This document shows, piece by piece, positions 34,120 to 42,521 of a stretch of DNA of 64,000 nt (its first letter is position 1; every line of letters starts with the position of its first letter). A program made the translations under genes and the position numbers. The notes beneath the pieces are model-generated. The model ran no database searches. It saw only the letters and a list, made by a program, of their open reading frames with translations, and was not told the origin of the DNA. Origin of the DNA: Longimicrobiaceae bacterium (lineage in GTDB: Bacteria; Gemmatimonadota; Gemmatimonadetes; Longimicrobiales; Longimicrobiaceae); the NCBI GenBank assembly GCA_036375715.1, contig DASVBS010000076.1, positions 1 to 64,000 of the forward strand. Reading direction: 5' to 3'.

Positions 34120-34821
34120 TCACCCCACTTTCCTCTTCTTGCGCACCGCACCACCCCCGGCCCGCTCCCCCGCCGTAAACGCCGACGGACACAGATCCGT
34201 GAGCACACACTCCTCGCACTTCGGGCGGCGGGCGACGCACACGGCGCGACCATGGTCGATGAAGCGGTGAGTGAAGACCACCCGCTCCTCCTCGGGGACC
34301 AGTGGCAGCAGGTCCTGCTCGATCTGCAGAGGGTCGTCGGAGGTGGTGAGGCCCAGGCGATTGGCGACGCGCTTCACGTGGGTGTCGACGACGATGCCGT
34401 CGGCGATGCCGAAGCCGACCCCCAGCACGACGTTGGCGGTCTTGCGGCCGACGCCCGGGAGCTGCACCAGCTCGTCCAGCGAGGGAGGCACCTCGCCTCC
34501 ATGGCGCTCGACCAACGCCGTCGACATTCCCTTCAGCGCGCGCGCTTTGCTGCGGTAGTAGTTGAGCTTTCCGATCGCGCGTTCGAGGTCCTCCAGGGGG
34601 GCCTCCGCCATCGTTTCGGCGGTAGGGTAGAGCGCGAACAGCCCCGGCGTCACCCGGTTGACGAGCGCGTCGGTGCACTGCGCCGACAGGATCGTCGCGA
34701 CGAGGAGCTGAAACGGTCCTTCGTGATCGAGGGAGCAGCGACTGTCGGGGTACGCCTGCGCCAGGCGATACAGGATCTCAGCGGTTCGCTCGCGCCGAGC
34801 CCGCTTGCTTTCTCTGGGCAA
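34120..34821 (-). CDS. nth: Endonuclease III
   Basis: A 233-residue base-excision glycosylase/AP lyase. The helix-hairpin-helix motif LPGVGRKTANVVLG contains the catalytic Lys, the catalytic Asp is in VVDTHVKRVANRLGL, and the [4Fe-4S] loop has the canonical C-x6-C-x2-C-x5-C spacing (CVARRPKCEECVLTDLC). It removes oxidised pyrimidines. The start overlaps the end of the polX gene by 44 bases, so the two DNA-repair genes are translationally linked. Confidence 0.96.
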   Translation of the reverse strand: MPRESKRARRERTAEILYRLAQAYPDSRCSLDHEGPFQLLVATILSAQCTDALVNRVTPGLFALYPTAETMAEAPLEDLERAIGKLNYYRSKARALKGMSTALVERHGGEVPPSLDELVQLPGVGRKTANVVLGVGFGIADGIVVDTHVKRVANRLGLTTSDDPLQIEQDLLPLVPEEERVVFTHRFIDHGRAVCVARRPKCEECVLTDLCPSAFTAGERAGGGAVRKKRKVG

Positions 34822-36553
34822 AGTAGGATTCCACTTCCGATCGGGGCCAACAATTGAGCACCTGGCGCGGCTCCAGCCCTGCCTTGCGCGCCATGTTCAC
34901 ACCGTACCGCACATGGGCCAATGCGTCCACCGAGTGCGCATCCGGATCGATAGCGATCGGGAGCCCGCGAGCCGCCGCCCTGCGCAACTCCCGCCACCCC
35001 AGGTCCAGGCGATTGGGATGTCCATTGGTCTCGATGATCACCCCCGCCTCCGCCGCGGCGTCCAGGACGGCGTCGAGATCGAACGAGTACCCTTCACGCC
35101 GCAGCAGCAACCGCCCGGTGGGGTGGCCGAGGATGGTCAGTCGCGGATGTCGAACCGCCCGGACCAACCTTTCCGTCATCGCCTCCGGTGTCATCCGCTG
35201 GCCGGAATGAACCGACCCCACCACATAGTCGAGCCGCGCCAGTACGTCGTCCGGGTAGTCGAGGGAGCCGTCGGGGAGGATGTCCGACTCCGTGCCCGCA
35301 AACAGGTGCACCCCCTTCCCGTCCCTCGCGGCGTTCAACTCGTGGATGGCATCGCGCTGCGCCAGCAGCGTCTCGGGCGAGAGACCTCGCGCGTACGCCG
35401 CCGTGCGCGAATGATCGGCGATGCCCAGATACTCCCATCCCAAGGACGCGGCACCCTGGGCCATCTGCTCGAGAGTCGATTTGCCGTCGGAGGCGGTCGT
35501 GTGGCAGTGGAAGGTACCGCGGAGATCCTGGAATTCCACCAGCCGTGGCACCCGACCCGACGCAGCGAGCTCGACCTCTCCCAGGCCCTCGCGCAACTCG
35601 GGCGGAAGGTACTGCAAGCCGAGGGCGCTGTACAGCGCGGCCTCGCCGGCGGTGCGACGTCGCCGTCCATCCCGCATGAGGCCGTCGCGGTCCAGGGCAA
35701 ATCCGAGCGACGCCCCCCGCTCCTGCAGCGCCGCCAGATGGGCCTCGCTCCCCGTCTCCCACAACAGCGCGGCCGCGTAGCGCGCGGCCGGGACGCAGCG
35801 CAGACGAACCGGAAGACCGTCGCTCAGCCGCGCTTCGAGCGTGTCTCCCTCGGATCCCCTGCGGACACCGGAGAAACCCGCCAGCTCCCCAAACGCACCG
35901 AGCGTCTCAGCCGGGTCGGACGAGGCAGCCACCAGGTCGATCCGCTCGATCACCTCCAGACAGCGACGAACCGAACCGGCGATCGCGGCGCTGCTTACCT
36001 CGGGTCTGCCACGAAGCCAGTCCTCCAGGCGCTTCGCCACCTCGAGCGCCCACGCGTACAGGCGGCGTCCGAGCACCGAGCGCGCGAACGCGATCCCCTC
36101 GAGCACCTTCTCCTGCATCTTCACGCCGAAGCCCGGAAGAGTTGAGAGACGGCCCGCGCGCGCAGCGGCCTCCAGCGCGTCCAGCGAATCGATGCCGAGC
36201 TCCTCGTAGAGGGTACGGATACGCTTCAAGCCCAGTCCGGGGAGCCGCAGCAGATCGAAGAGACCGACCGGCGTTTTGGCGACCAGCTCCTCGTGCATCC
36301 GCGACCGCCCGGTGAGCAGCAGCTCCTCGAGCACGGAGGCGATCCCCGGGCCGATACCTGGTAGCGAGGTCAGCTCGCCCGCCCGGGCGAGTGCGACCAG
36401 ATCGCGATCGGTTCCCTCCAGCGCCCGAGCAGCGGCGGCGAAGGCCCGGGCCCGGAATGGATCGGCAGAGTGGAGCTCCAGAAGGGTGGCGATCTCGGCG
36501 AGGACGCGTGCCGCCTCCGGAGGGGAGGGCGCCCCGGAAGGCGCGTCGCTCAC
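34778..36553 (-). CDS. polX: PolX family protein: degenerate family-X polymerase domain fused to intact PHP nuclease
   Basis: 591 residues with the bacterial PolX layout: 8-kDa helix-hairpin-helix domain (1-80, SLPGIGPGIASVLEE), fingers with a second HhH, palm/thumb (about 150-310) and a C-terminal PHP domain (335-575). PHP metal ligands are complete (HCHTTASDG, IADHSRT, GTESDIL, GSVHSG, GHPTGR, DPDAHS), so 3'-5' exonuclease or AP-endonuclease activity is expected. In the palm, the usual GDxD is ERID and the later VDLR is VRLR, so two of three catalytic Asp are replaced (one aligned to Arg by the ERID reading, the other clearly Arg). DNA synthesis is therefore unlikely. Overlaps nth by 44 bases and the upstream gene by four. 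Confidence 0.92.
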   Translation of the reverse strand: MSDAPSGAPSPPEAARVLAEIATLLELHSADPFRARAFAAAARALEGTDRDLVALARAGELTSLPGIGPGIASVLEELLLTGRSRMHEELVAKTPVGLFDLLRLPGLGLKRIRTLYEELGIDSLDALEAAARAGRLSTLPGFGVKMQEKVLEGIAFARSVLGRRLYAWALEVAKRLEDWLRGRPEVSSAAIAGSVRRCLEVIERIDLVAASSDPAETLGAFGELAGFSGVRRGSEGDTLEARLSDGLPVRLRCVPAARYAAALLWETGSEAHLAALQERGASLGFALDRDGLMRDGRRRRTAGEAALYSALGLQYLPPELREGLGEVELAASGRVPRLVEFQDLRGTFHCHTTASDGKSTLEQMAQGAASLGWEYLGIADHSRTAAYARGLSPETLLAQRDAIHELNAARDGKGVHLFAGTESDILPDGSLDYPDDVLARLDYVVGSVHSGQRMTPEAMTERLVRAVRHPRLTILGHPTGRLLLRREGYSFDLDAVLDAAAEAGVIIETNGHPNRLDLGWRELRRAAARGLPIAIDPDAHSVDALAHVRYGVNMARKAGLEPRQVLNCWPRSEVESYFAQRKQAGSARANR

Positions 36554-37410
36554 GGCACGTTCGGGCCGGAGTCGCGGCCCAGGGTGATCAGGCGGTAGGG
36601 AAGGCGTGACACGGGAACGAAACGCGGCTCCTCGCCTGCTTCCGCCTGCGCGGAGGTGATCTTCTCGGACACGTCGCCGGGGAAGGTGTCGATGTACCAG
36701 AGGATCCGACCGAGCAGCTTGAGCACTTCGCCCACCGTGACGAGCGAATACAGCCCGGACATGGCTCCGCCCGGCAGGACGCTCTCGAACTCCGTTCCGG
36801 AATCGCGCGTCCCCGCGTCCGCCCAGAGGCTGGCGATGCCCGGTCCGGCCTCGGTATCGAAGGGGATGACGCTGAATCCCGCGCGGTCGCGTCGGAGTCC
36901 GAGCACCATCAGCACCTCCAGGCGCTGGAAGAGATCACCCGAGCGTCCAGTCACGGGATAGCCGGTGACGAACATCCCATCCACCTGCTCGGGAGTCGCG
37001 TCCGGGGCGATACTCCCCCAGAAGAGATTCTGCGGCAGCTGGATGTAGAACGAGGGACGCGGCAGCACCAGCTCCCAGCCCTCCATGCTCGGTTGCGCTT
37101 CGACGAGGAAGCGCGCGGCCGCCGGGTGTAGGAGATAGGTCGTATGCCCGAGGCTCCAGTAGTTGTAACCGTGGTAGAGGAGTGTCCGGTACTGCTCCAC
37201 GGCCTCCGCCGGTGCCTCTGGTGGCACGAACGAGCGCACCGCCTCGCTCGTGGCCGGAAGCATCGAGAACGGCTCCAGCCGCAGCGGATCCGATCCGTGA
37301 AACTGCGCATCCGCCGCAATCGCCGGGAAGACTTCCGACTCGTACGCTGTGTCGGCGAACGCCACCTCGTAGGGTGTGATGCGCAGTAGGTTGCCGGTGG
37401 CCTCTAGCAA
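36550..37410 (-). CDS. Protein of unknown function upstream of polX
   Basis: About 286 residues. I prefer TTG 37410, which follows AAGGGAG; a TTG at 37434 lies inside repeat DNA. The sequence is aromatic and rich in conserved-looking motifs (YGYNYWSLGHTTYLL-like segment, PRPSFYIQLPQNLFWG, LGRILWYIDTFPGDV) and looks soluble and globular, without signal or membrane segments. The last codons overlap the polX start by four bases, so co-translation is expected. I do not recognise a family; the coupling suggests a link with DNA repair but does not prove it. Confidence 0.75.
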   Translation of the reverse strand: MLEATGNLLRITPYEVAFADTAYESEVFPAIAADAQFHGSDPLRLEPFSMLPATSEAVRSFVPPEAPAEAVEQYRTLLYHGYNYWSLGHTTYLLHPAAARFLVEAQPSMEGWELVLPRPSFYIQLPQNLFWGSIAPDATPEQVDGMFVTGYPVTGRSGDLFQRLEVLMVLGLRRDRAGFSVIPFDTEAGPGIASLWADAGTRDSGTEFESVLPGGAMSGLYSLVTVGEVLKLLGRILWYIDTFPGDVSEKITSAQAEAGEEPRFVPVSRLPYRLITLGRDSGPNVP

Positions 37411-37426
37411 GGATGCTCCCTTCGTT

Positions 37427-37542
37427 GGTGACAAGGTGACAAGGTGACTGGATTAACAAGCGGGCTGGGGTTCCGCCCATTCTAGGGGCCAACTAGTCAC
37501 CTTGTCACCCAATCACCCAGTCACCTTGTCAGCTTGTCACCC
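37427..37542. repeat. Mirror repeat element F (GGTGACAA units)
   Basis: Three GGTGACAA-type 8-bp units at 37427-37449 and several inverted copies (AGTCACCTTGTCACC pattern) at 37494-37542, with a small GC hairpin (GCGG...CCGC) in the 44-bp centre. The right arm supplies the stop codon of the zincin gene; the left arm abuts the start of the gene upstream of polX. Confidence 0.88.
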
Positions 37543-38247
37543 ACACGCCCCCTCGCTCCCCTCCCTCACCTCCACCGGCCGCCGCCGCAGCCACCCCCAG
37601 AGCCACTCCCACCAGCGGCGGCGGGGCAGCAGCACGGCCACTACCTCGTGGCGGTCGTCGCTCCATTCCTCGATGGTCAGGAAGTGGACTTCGCCCAGCG
37701 GCTCGGGACGCTCGAGAAGGACCCGCCGGCCTTCGTGGGTCAGCTCCACCGGCCAACCGCGCTCCCGCTCGACGTGGACCTCGAGAAAGAGGTCTCCATC
37801 GACCTCCCACGCAGCGGCGCCGCGACGCGCTCCCGAACGGTAGAAGAACGGATCGAAACGCTCTCCCTCTCTGCGACGAAAGTTCTGGTCCTCGGCGTAG
37901 TCGATCTCCTCCAGCTCATCCTCGGTCGCCAGCGACTCGAGGTGGTGCCGCACCTCGTGGGTGATCGTCTCGTACAGCTCCGCCTCCCAATCGAAATCCT
38001 CGTCGATCCGGGAGAGCTCCAGGAAGGACCCGTAGTAGAGAACCACCACCGACCTCACCTCGCCCGCTCCGCCGAACTCGCTCGGGTACTGCTCGGTCAG
38101 GCACTCCCCGAGCGTATAGACCTCCGGCAGGCTCGGATGAGGCACGGCCCGCCGGGAGACTTCCAGACCATCGATCCCCTCGAGGAAGCGCTCGGGGACG
38201 CTCTCGAAGATCTCCCGAGCTCGCGCCTCGAAGGTCTGGAAGTCCAT
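37537..38247 (-). CDS. Predicted zincin-like metallopeptidase (minimal MMP-like family)
   Basis: 236 residues from ATG 38247 (MDFQTFEARAREIF). The N-terminal 130 residues fit the small bacterial zincin family: conserved LYYGSFL and the metal motif THEVRHHLES (HExxHH). The family usually reads HExGHHFG, so the Gly to Arg change is a variation, with the metal-binding His/Glu kept. The C-terminal 90 residues are an extra basic, Trp-rich extension (RRRWWEWLWGWLRRR). The stop codon is contributed by a GGTGACAA repeat. The start is six bases after the NSS transporter stop. Confidence 0.85.
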   Translation of the reverse strand: MDFQTFEARAREIFESVPERFLEGIDGLEVSRRAVPHPSLPEVYTLGECLTEQYPSEFGGAGEVRSVVVLYYGSFLELSRIDEDFDWEAELYETITHEVRHHLESLATEDELEEIDYAEDQNFRRREGERFDPFFYRSGARRGAAAWEVDGDLFLEVHVERERGWPVELTHEGRRVLLERPEPLGEVHFLTIEEWSDDRHEVVAVLLPRRRWWEWLWGWLRRRPVEVREGSEGACG

Positions 38248-38252
38248 CGCAC

Positions 38253-39923
38253 TCAACCCGCCCGGGCCAGCCTGCGATTGATCACTATGAAGATCCCGAG
38301 GGCCAGCGCCCACTGGAAGACCAGCGTGCCCACGTTGAACGGAGAGATCGGCGTCAGGCTCGCGGCCAGGTCGGAGAAGTCGGTGGCCTGATACAGCCAC
38401 CACCCCATCAGGACAATTGCCTGGACCAGGACCAGGTAGATCACCCCGTCCCACCAGCGACCGATTCTCAGATCCGACGTCTCCGCGTTGATCAGCTCGG
38501 TGCGGAAGCGCGTCACGCCATAGCGCACCACCGCCAGCGCGAAGAAGAAGCCGGAGAGCATCAACCCCACGCCCCAGACGAAGTCCTGGTTCTCGAAGAA
38601 GCCCATGGATAGCGCAGAAGGCACCCCCATCAGAAAGCCGAGGATCCCGGTCAGGATCATCGCGCGCCGGCGAGTGAAGCCGGCGTCGATCAGCACGCGT
38701 GCGGCCAGCTCGATCATCGCGATCAGCGAGGTCAGCGCGGCAAAGGCGAGCGCCAGGAAAAAGATCGAGGTGAGCACCCGCCCGAGCGGAAGCGTGTCGA
38801 AGATCTGCGGAATCCAGATGAAGGTGAGGCCGTTCTGCCCGCTTCCCAGCACCGCCTCGGAGAACAGGGTCCCGTTCAACACTCCCGCCTCGCGGGCGAC
38901 TTCGAGGCGCGCCTCCACCGGCACATCCTCGTTCGTGAAGAAACCCTCGATCCCGCCATCCCCGACATCGATGCCGTAGCGCGGCGCCACCGAGGCCAGC
39001 ACGCTCGCGGGCACCGCCGCTTCGAGCTCGTCGGCGAGGGCGGGGTAGGTCTCGATCGCCTGCTCGAAGCCGGCGGGCGTCTTCGCCACCTCCTCAGCCA
39101 GCCGCGGACCCACGGAGAATACGGTGCAGATGACGGTGATACCGGCCAGCAGGCTCACCGAGTTGTTGCCGAAGCCGAGGAGAAAGGAGTTGAGCGAAGT
39201 GTCCTCGCGCTGTCGCATGTAGACGGCGTAGGTCAGCGCGAGACCCCAGCCCGCCCCGGTATCCCACGCGTTCTGCGTCAGCGCCTCCAGCCAGACGCGC
39301 GCATTGGCCAGGTCGGACCACTCCGGGGTGAAGAGAAAAGCGAGACCGTCGGAGGACCCCGGGAGGGTGACGGCGCGGATGGCGAGCAGCAGGACGAGGA
39401 AAAAGAGGGAGGGGATCATGATGCGGGCCGCCGCTTCGATCCCCCTCACCCCACGCGCGACGATCCACAGACCGATGGCCATGGCGATCGCGTGGGTGAG
39501 AACCGCCCATCCCGAGCCCGCATAGGCGCTCCAGAGAGCGCCCGGAGCCTCACCCTCCAGCTCACCGGTGAGCCCCGCCCAGAAGTAGCGTATCGTCCAC
39601 CCCGCCACCACCGAATAGTAGAACATGATGGCGATCGAGGTGAAGGCGACCCACGCCCCCATCCAGGCGTAGCTCTTCCCCATGATCCGGCTGAAGGTGC
39701 CGATCGGCCCGGTGCGCGTAGCCTTCCCCATGGTGAACTCCACCATGAGCAGGGGAACCGACCAGATGACGAGGAAGATCACCCAGGCGACGAGGAACGA
39801 TCCGCCGCCGTTCGCCGCCGCGATCCGTGGGAATCGCCAGATGTTCCCGGTGCCCACCGCCATGCCGAGCATGGCGAGCAACATCCCCCAGCGCGAGGTG
39901 AAGGTCTGCTGGCGCTCGCTCAC
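38253..39923 (-). CDS. Sodium-dependent transporter, NSS (SNF) family
   Basis: 556 residues from GTG 39923 (SERQQTF), preceded by GGGAGAG; an ATG-type start at 40019 would begin inside a repeat. The family signature is clear: TM1 with AVGTGNIWRFPRIAAANGGGSFLVAW, then FTMGKATRTGPIGTF. Twelve or so transmembrane helices with a periplasmic insertion around residues 300-370. NSS proteins co-transport amino acids or related amines with Na+. The substrate is not evident. It is followed closely by the zincin gene. Confidence 0.94.
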   Translation of the reverse strand: MSERQQTFTSRWGMLLAMLGMAVGTGNIWRFPRIAAANGGGSFLVAWVIFLVIWSVPLLMVEFTMGKATRTGPIGTFSRIMGKSYAWMGAWVAFTSIAIMFYYSVVAGWTIRYFWAGLTGELEGEAPGALWSAYAGSGWAVLTHAIAMAIGLWIVARGVRGIEAAARIMIPSLFFLVLLLAIRAVTLPGSSDGLAFLFTPEWSDLANARVWLEALTQNAWDTGAGWGLALTYAVYMRQREDTSLNSFLLGFGNNSVSLLAGITVICTVFSVGPRLAEEVAKTPAGFEQAIETYPALADELEAAVPASVLASVAPRYGIDVGDGGIEGFFTNEDVPVEARLEVAREAGVLNGTLFSEAVLGSGQNGLTFIWIPQIFDTLPLGRVLTSIFFLALAFAALTSLIAMIELAARVLIDAGFTRRRAMILTGILGFLMGVPSALSMGFFENQDFVWGVGLMLSGFFFALAVVRYGVTRFRTELINAETSDLRIGRWWDGVIYLVLVQAIVLMGWWLYQATDFSDLAASLTPISPFNVGTLVFQWALALGIFIVINRRLARAG

Positions 39924-39957
39924 CTGTCTCTCCCGAGTCGATGTCGAACCGCGTGGG

Positions 39958-40067
39958 GCGCGAAGTCGCAGGCAGCTACGGAAAGACGCGAAGAGTAGAT
40001 CGTTGGCAACAGCCAGCAAGCTCTTCGCGTCTCCCCGGTCCGGTGCTTCCTGCGCCTTTCGCGGTGA
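39958..40067. repeat. GC-rich inverted repeat G
   Basis: A perfect 12-bp inverted repeat AGACGCGAAGAG / CTCTTCGCGTCT (39984-39995, 40021-40032) with a 25-base loop, extended outward by imperfect arms (GCGCGAAGTCGC versus CCTTTCGCGG). It lies between the glyS stop and the NSS transporter start and has the same mirror layout as the heptad elements. Confidence 0.8.
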
Positions 40068-40079
40068 ACTCGTCCCCGT

Positions 40080-41435
40080 CTAGCTGATGCGCTCCCTCAG
40101 GTACTCCTCGATGTGTGATTCGTCGACCCGCACCTGCTCCATCGAGTCGCGGTCGCGGATCGTCACCGTGCCGTTCTCCAGCGTCTCGCCGTCCACGGTG
40201 ATGCAGAAGGGGGTGCCGGCCTCGTCCTGGCGACGGTAGCGGCGGCCGATGGCGCCCGCTTCGTCATAGAACGACGGGATCCCCTGCTGTCGCAGCGCCT
40301 CGTGGATCTTCAGGGCGCGCTCCGGCATCCCGTCCTTCTTCACCAGGGGAAATACGCCCGCCTTCATGGGCGCGAGCGACGGCTTGATGCCCAGCACCAC
40401 GCGCGTCTCGCCCTCGACCTCCTCCTCCCGGTAGCCGTTCGCCAGCACCGCGAGAGTGACCCGGTCCGCCCCCGCGGAGGTCTCGATGATGTAGGGCAGA
40501 TAGCGCTTCTGGGTTGCGGGATCGATGTACTCCAGCCGCTTGCCCGAATACTCCTGGTGACGGCGAAGATCGAAGTCGGTCCGGTTGTGGACCCCCTCGA
40601 TCTCCCCCCAACCGTCGTCGCCGATCGTCCCACCGAAGAAGAACTCGATATCGAACGCGGCCTTCGCGTAGTGCGCGAGCTTGTCCGGCGGATGCTGGTA
40701 GAAGCGGAGGCGCTTCGGGTCGAGGCCGACCTTCTCCGTCATCCACGTCATCCGGTCTTCCTTCCAGCGCTCGAACCACTCCTCGTCGGTCCCCGGCTCG
40801 ACGAAGAACTGCATCTCCATCTGCTCGAACTCGCGCGTCCGGAAGGTGAAGTTCCCGGGGGTGATCTCGTTGCGGAAGGCCTTACCCACCTGCGCAATGC
40901 CGAAGGGCACGCGCTGCCGGGCCGTCTGCTGGACATTGAGGAAGTTCACATAGATGCCCTGCGCCGTCTCGGGGCGCAGGTACACCGTGGCGGACTCGTC
41001 CTCCACCGGCCCCATGAAGGTCTTGAACATCAGGTTGAACTGCCGGGGCTCGGTCCAGTCGCCGGTCTTTCCGCAGGAAGGACACTGGGCCTCGGGAAGC
41101 TCCCTGGCGCCGCTCTCCGCGAGAAGGATGTCGACCCGGTAGCGGCGGTGGCAGTTGCGACACTCGACCAGCGGATCGGTGAACTCCGCCACGTGCCCCG
41201 ATGCCTCCCACACGCGCGGGTGCATGAGGATGGCCGCGTCCAGCCCCTCGATGTCGTCGCGCTGGTGAACCATGGTGGTCCACCAGGCCTCCTTCACGTT
41301 GCGCTTCAGCTCCACCCCGAGCGGACCGTAGTCCCACACTGACCCCGTACCGCCGTAGATCTCGGAGGATTGGAAGACATACCCCCGCCGCTTCGCGAGG
41401 GAGACGAGTTTATCCATCAGGTCGAGGTCAGCCAT
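40080..41435 (-). CDS. glyS: Glycine--tRNA ligase (alpha2 type)
   Basis: 451 residues, class II synthetase of the single-chain dimeric type. Motifs include SSEIYGGTGSVWDYGPLG, motif 2 (FRNEITPGNFTFRTREFEQMEMQFF) and a C-terminal anticodon domain (SLAPMKAGVFPL, EAGAIGRRYRRQDEAGTPFC). A Cys4 zinc site inserted after motif 1 is visible (CRNCH and CPSCG). It charges tRNA-Gly. A long heptad element occupies much of the upstream gap. Confidence 0.97.
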   Translation of the reverse strand: MADLDLMDKLVSLAKRRGYVFQSSEIYGGTGSVWDYGPLGVELKRNVKEAWWTTMVHQRDDIEGLDAAILMHPRVWEASGHVAEFTDPLVECRNCHRRYRVDILLAESGARELPEAQCPSCGKTGDWTEPRQFNLMFKTFMGPVEDESATVYLRPETAQGIYVNFLNVQQTARQRVPFGIAQVGKAFRNEITPGNFTFRTREFEQMEMQFFVEPGTDEEWFERWKEDRMTWMTEKVGLDPKRLRFYQHPPDKLAHYAKAAFDIEFFFGGTIGDDGWGEIEGVHNRTDFDLRRHQEYSGKRLEYIDPATQKRYLPYIIETSAGADRVTLAVLANGYREEEVEGETRVVLGIKPSLAPMKAGVFPLVKKDGMPERALKIHEALRQQGIPSFYDEAGAIGRRYRRQDEAGTPFCITVDGETLENGTVTIRDRDSMEQVRVDESHIEEYLRERIS

Positions 41436-41858
41436 GCCCGGAATTCCAGCGTTACTCGTAGCCGATCGTTGTAGAAAATGAGAGGTGGGATGATAGCGTG
41501 CGCGGGCGCGAGCGGCAAACTGGCTCAGGAGCGTCTTGCGGCGAGCAAGCGTGAGCTCGACGGATCCGAAGCGGTTGCCCGGATTGCGCTGGAAAATTAC
41601 GAATTACGAATTACGAATTATGAGGTCCAAACTGGATTCTGAATTTCGAATTATGACCGGCGGGGCTTCCTCTGCGTCCTATGCGACAACCTCGGCGCCC
41701 TCTGCGACGTTTTACCTCATCAAGCGTGCAGCCGCGACACGGTCCCCACATTCCCCAATTCGCAATTCGCAATTCATAATTCATAATTCATAATTCATAA
41801 TTCATAATTCATAATTCGTAATTCGTAATTAGTAATTCGCAATTGTCCGCTCGCCGAT
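41436..41858. other. Gene-free gap largely filled by repeat element H
   Basis: 423 bases between glyS and the SprT-like gene. The first 150 bases are the glyS leader without recognisable features; the rest is element H. No gene is evident. Confidence 0.7.
41594..41844. repeat. Heptad-repeat mirror element H (longest array)
   Basis: Left arrays at 41594-41623 and 41637-41656 (AATTACG, AATTATG), right array at 41757-41844 with twelve 7-bp units in a row (AATTCGC, six AATTCAT, AATTCGT, AATTAGT). The enclosed 100 bp contain CCTCTGCGTCCT and CCCTCTGCGAC, the same GC-rich units as element C. Confidence 0.92.
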
Positions 41859-42521
41859 CTAGCCCGCCCGCCACCCCACCTCTCGCACCGCCCGCGGATG
41901 CACGCCCAGGCGCGCGGCCCAGCGTCGGAAATCGGCGCCGTGGCCCGGTCGCAGGCCCTGCATGTGCTGCCAGAGGTGGATCATCTCGTGGCGGAGAGTG
42001 GCGGCGGCTTCGCCCTCATCGGCCTGCTCACACAACCGGCGGGAGATGACGATCTCCAGGGGATCGAGGCAGAAGTGGCCGTTGCGACGACGCATTCGGC
42101 CGCTCAGGAAGATCGGAACGCGCGGGAGCGCCCCACCGAAGTGCTCGTGGTTTACCCGGTCGAACTCTTGCTGGAGGCGCAGCAGGTGGGGCTGATCGGT
42201 CGAGCGCACGCGGCGAGCTCGTCGGCCGGCAGGCGCCGAGACCACGCTCGCGATAAATTCTTTGATGACCCGGCGCGCGACCGCGCGCCGTCTACTTCCG
42301 ATGGGCGACAGCAGCCCCCCCACCGCCCGTAGCACCTCCGGCGGCGCCTCGACAAAGGCCTCGTGCAGCCGCAGAACCCGTCCTCCGCTCCCCACCGAGA
42401 CCATCACGCGGCGATTGCGGGTCATAACCACCGCCTCGAACCGCGCCCCTCCCCGGGCGACCTCGTCGAGCAGTCGTTCTATGGTCCCCGCAGTGTTCCC
42501 TCCGGCCGTCCCGCCGATCAC
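41859..42521 (-). CDS. SprT-like zinc metalloprotease domain protein
   Basis: 220 residues from GTG 42521. The second half is a SprT-like domain: FDRVNHEHFGGALPRVPIFLS, ISRRLCEQ, the catalytic RHEMIHLWQHMQG and the third zinc His in GHGADFRRWAARLGVHP. SprT-like proteases (Spartan relatives) cut proteins cross-linked to DNA, or act as chaperone-like zincins. The N-terminal 100 residues (VMTRNRRVMVSVGSGG) are specific to this protein group. It overlaps mqnC by four bases. The stop is 15 bases from element H. Confidence 0.9.
   Translation of the reverse strand: MIGGTAGGNTAGTIERLLDEVARGGARFEAVVMTRNRRVMVSVGSGGRVLRLHEAFVEAPPEVLRAVGGLLSPIGSRRRAVARRVIKEFIASVVSAPAGRRARRVRSTDQPHLLRLQQEFDRVNHEHFGGALPRVPIFLSGRMRRRNGHFCLDPLEIVISRRLCEQADEGEAAATLRHEMIHLWQHMQGLRPGHGADFRRWAARLGVHPRAVREVGWRAG

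Noticed and set aside
37411-37434. TTG start at 37434 for the gene upstream of polX
   Set aside because: It lies in the GGTGACAA repeat without a ribosome site; TTG 37410 follows AAGGGAG.
41757-41844. Tandem repeat considered as a CRISPR array
   Set aside because: Units are 7 bp with no spacers, and no cas genes are present.
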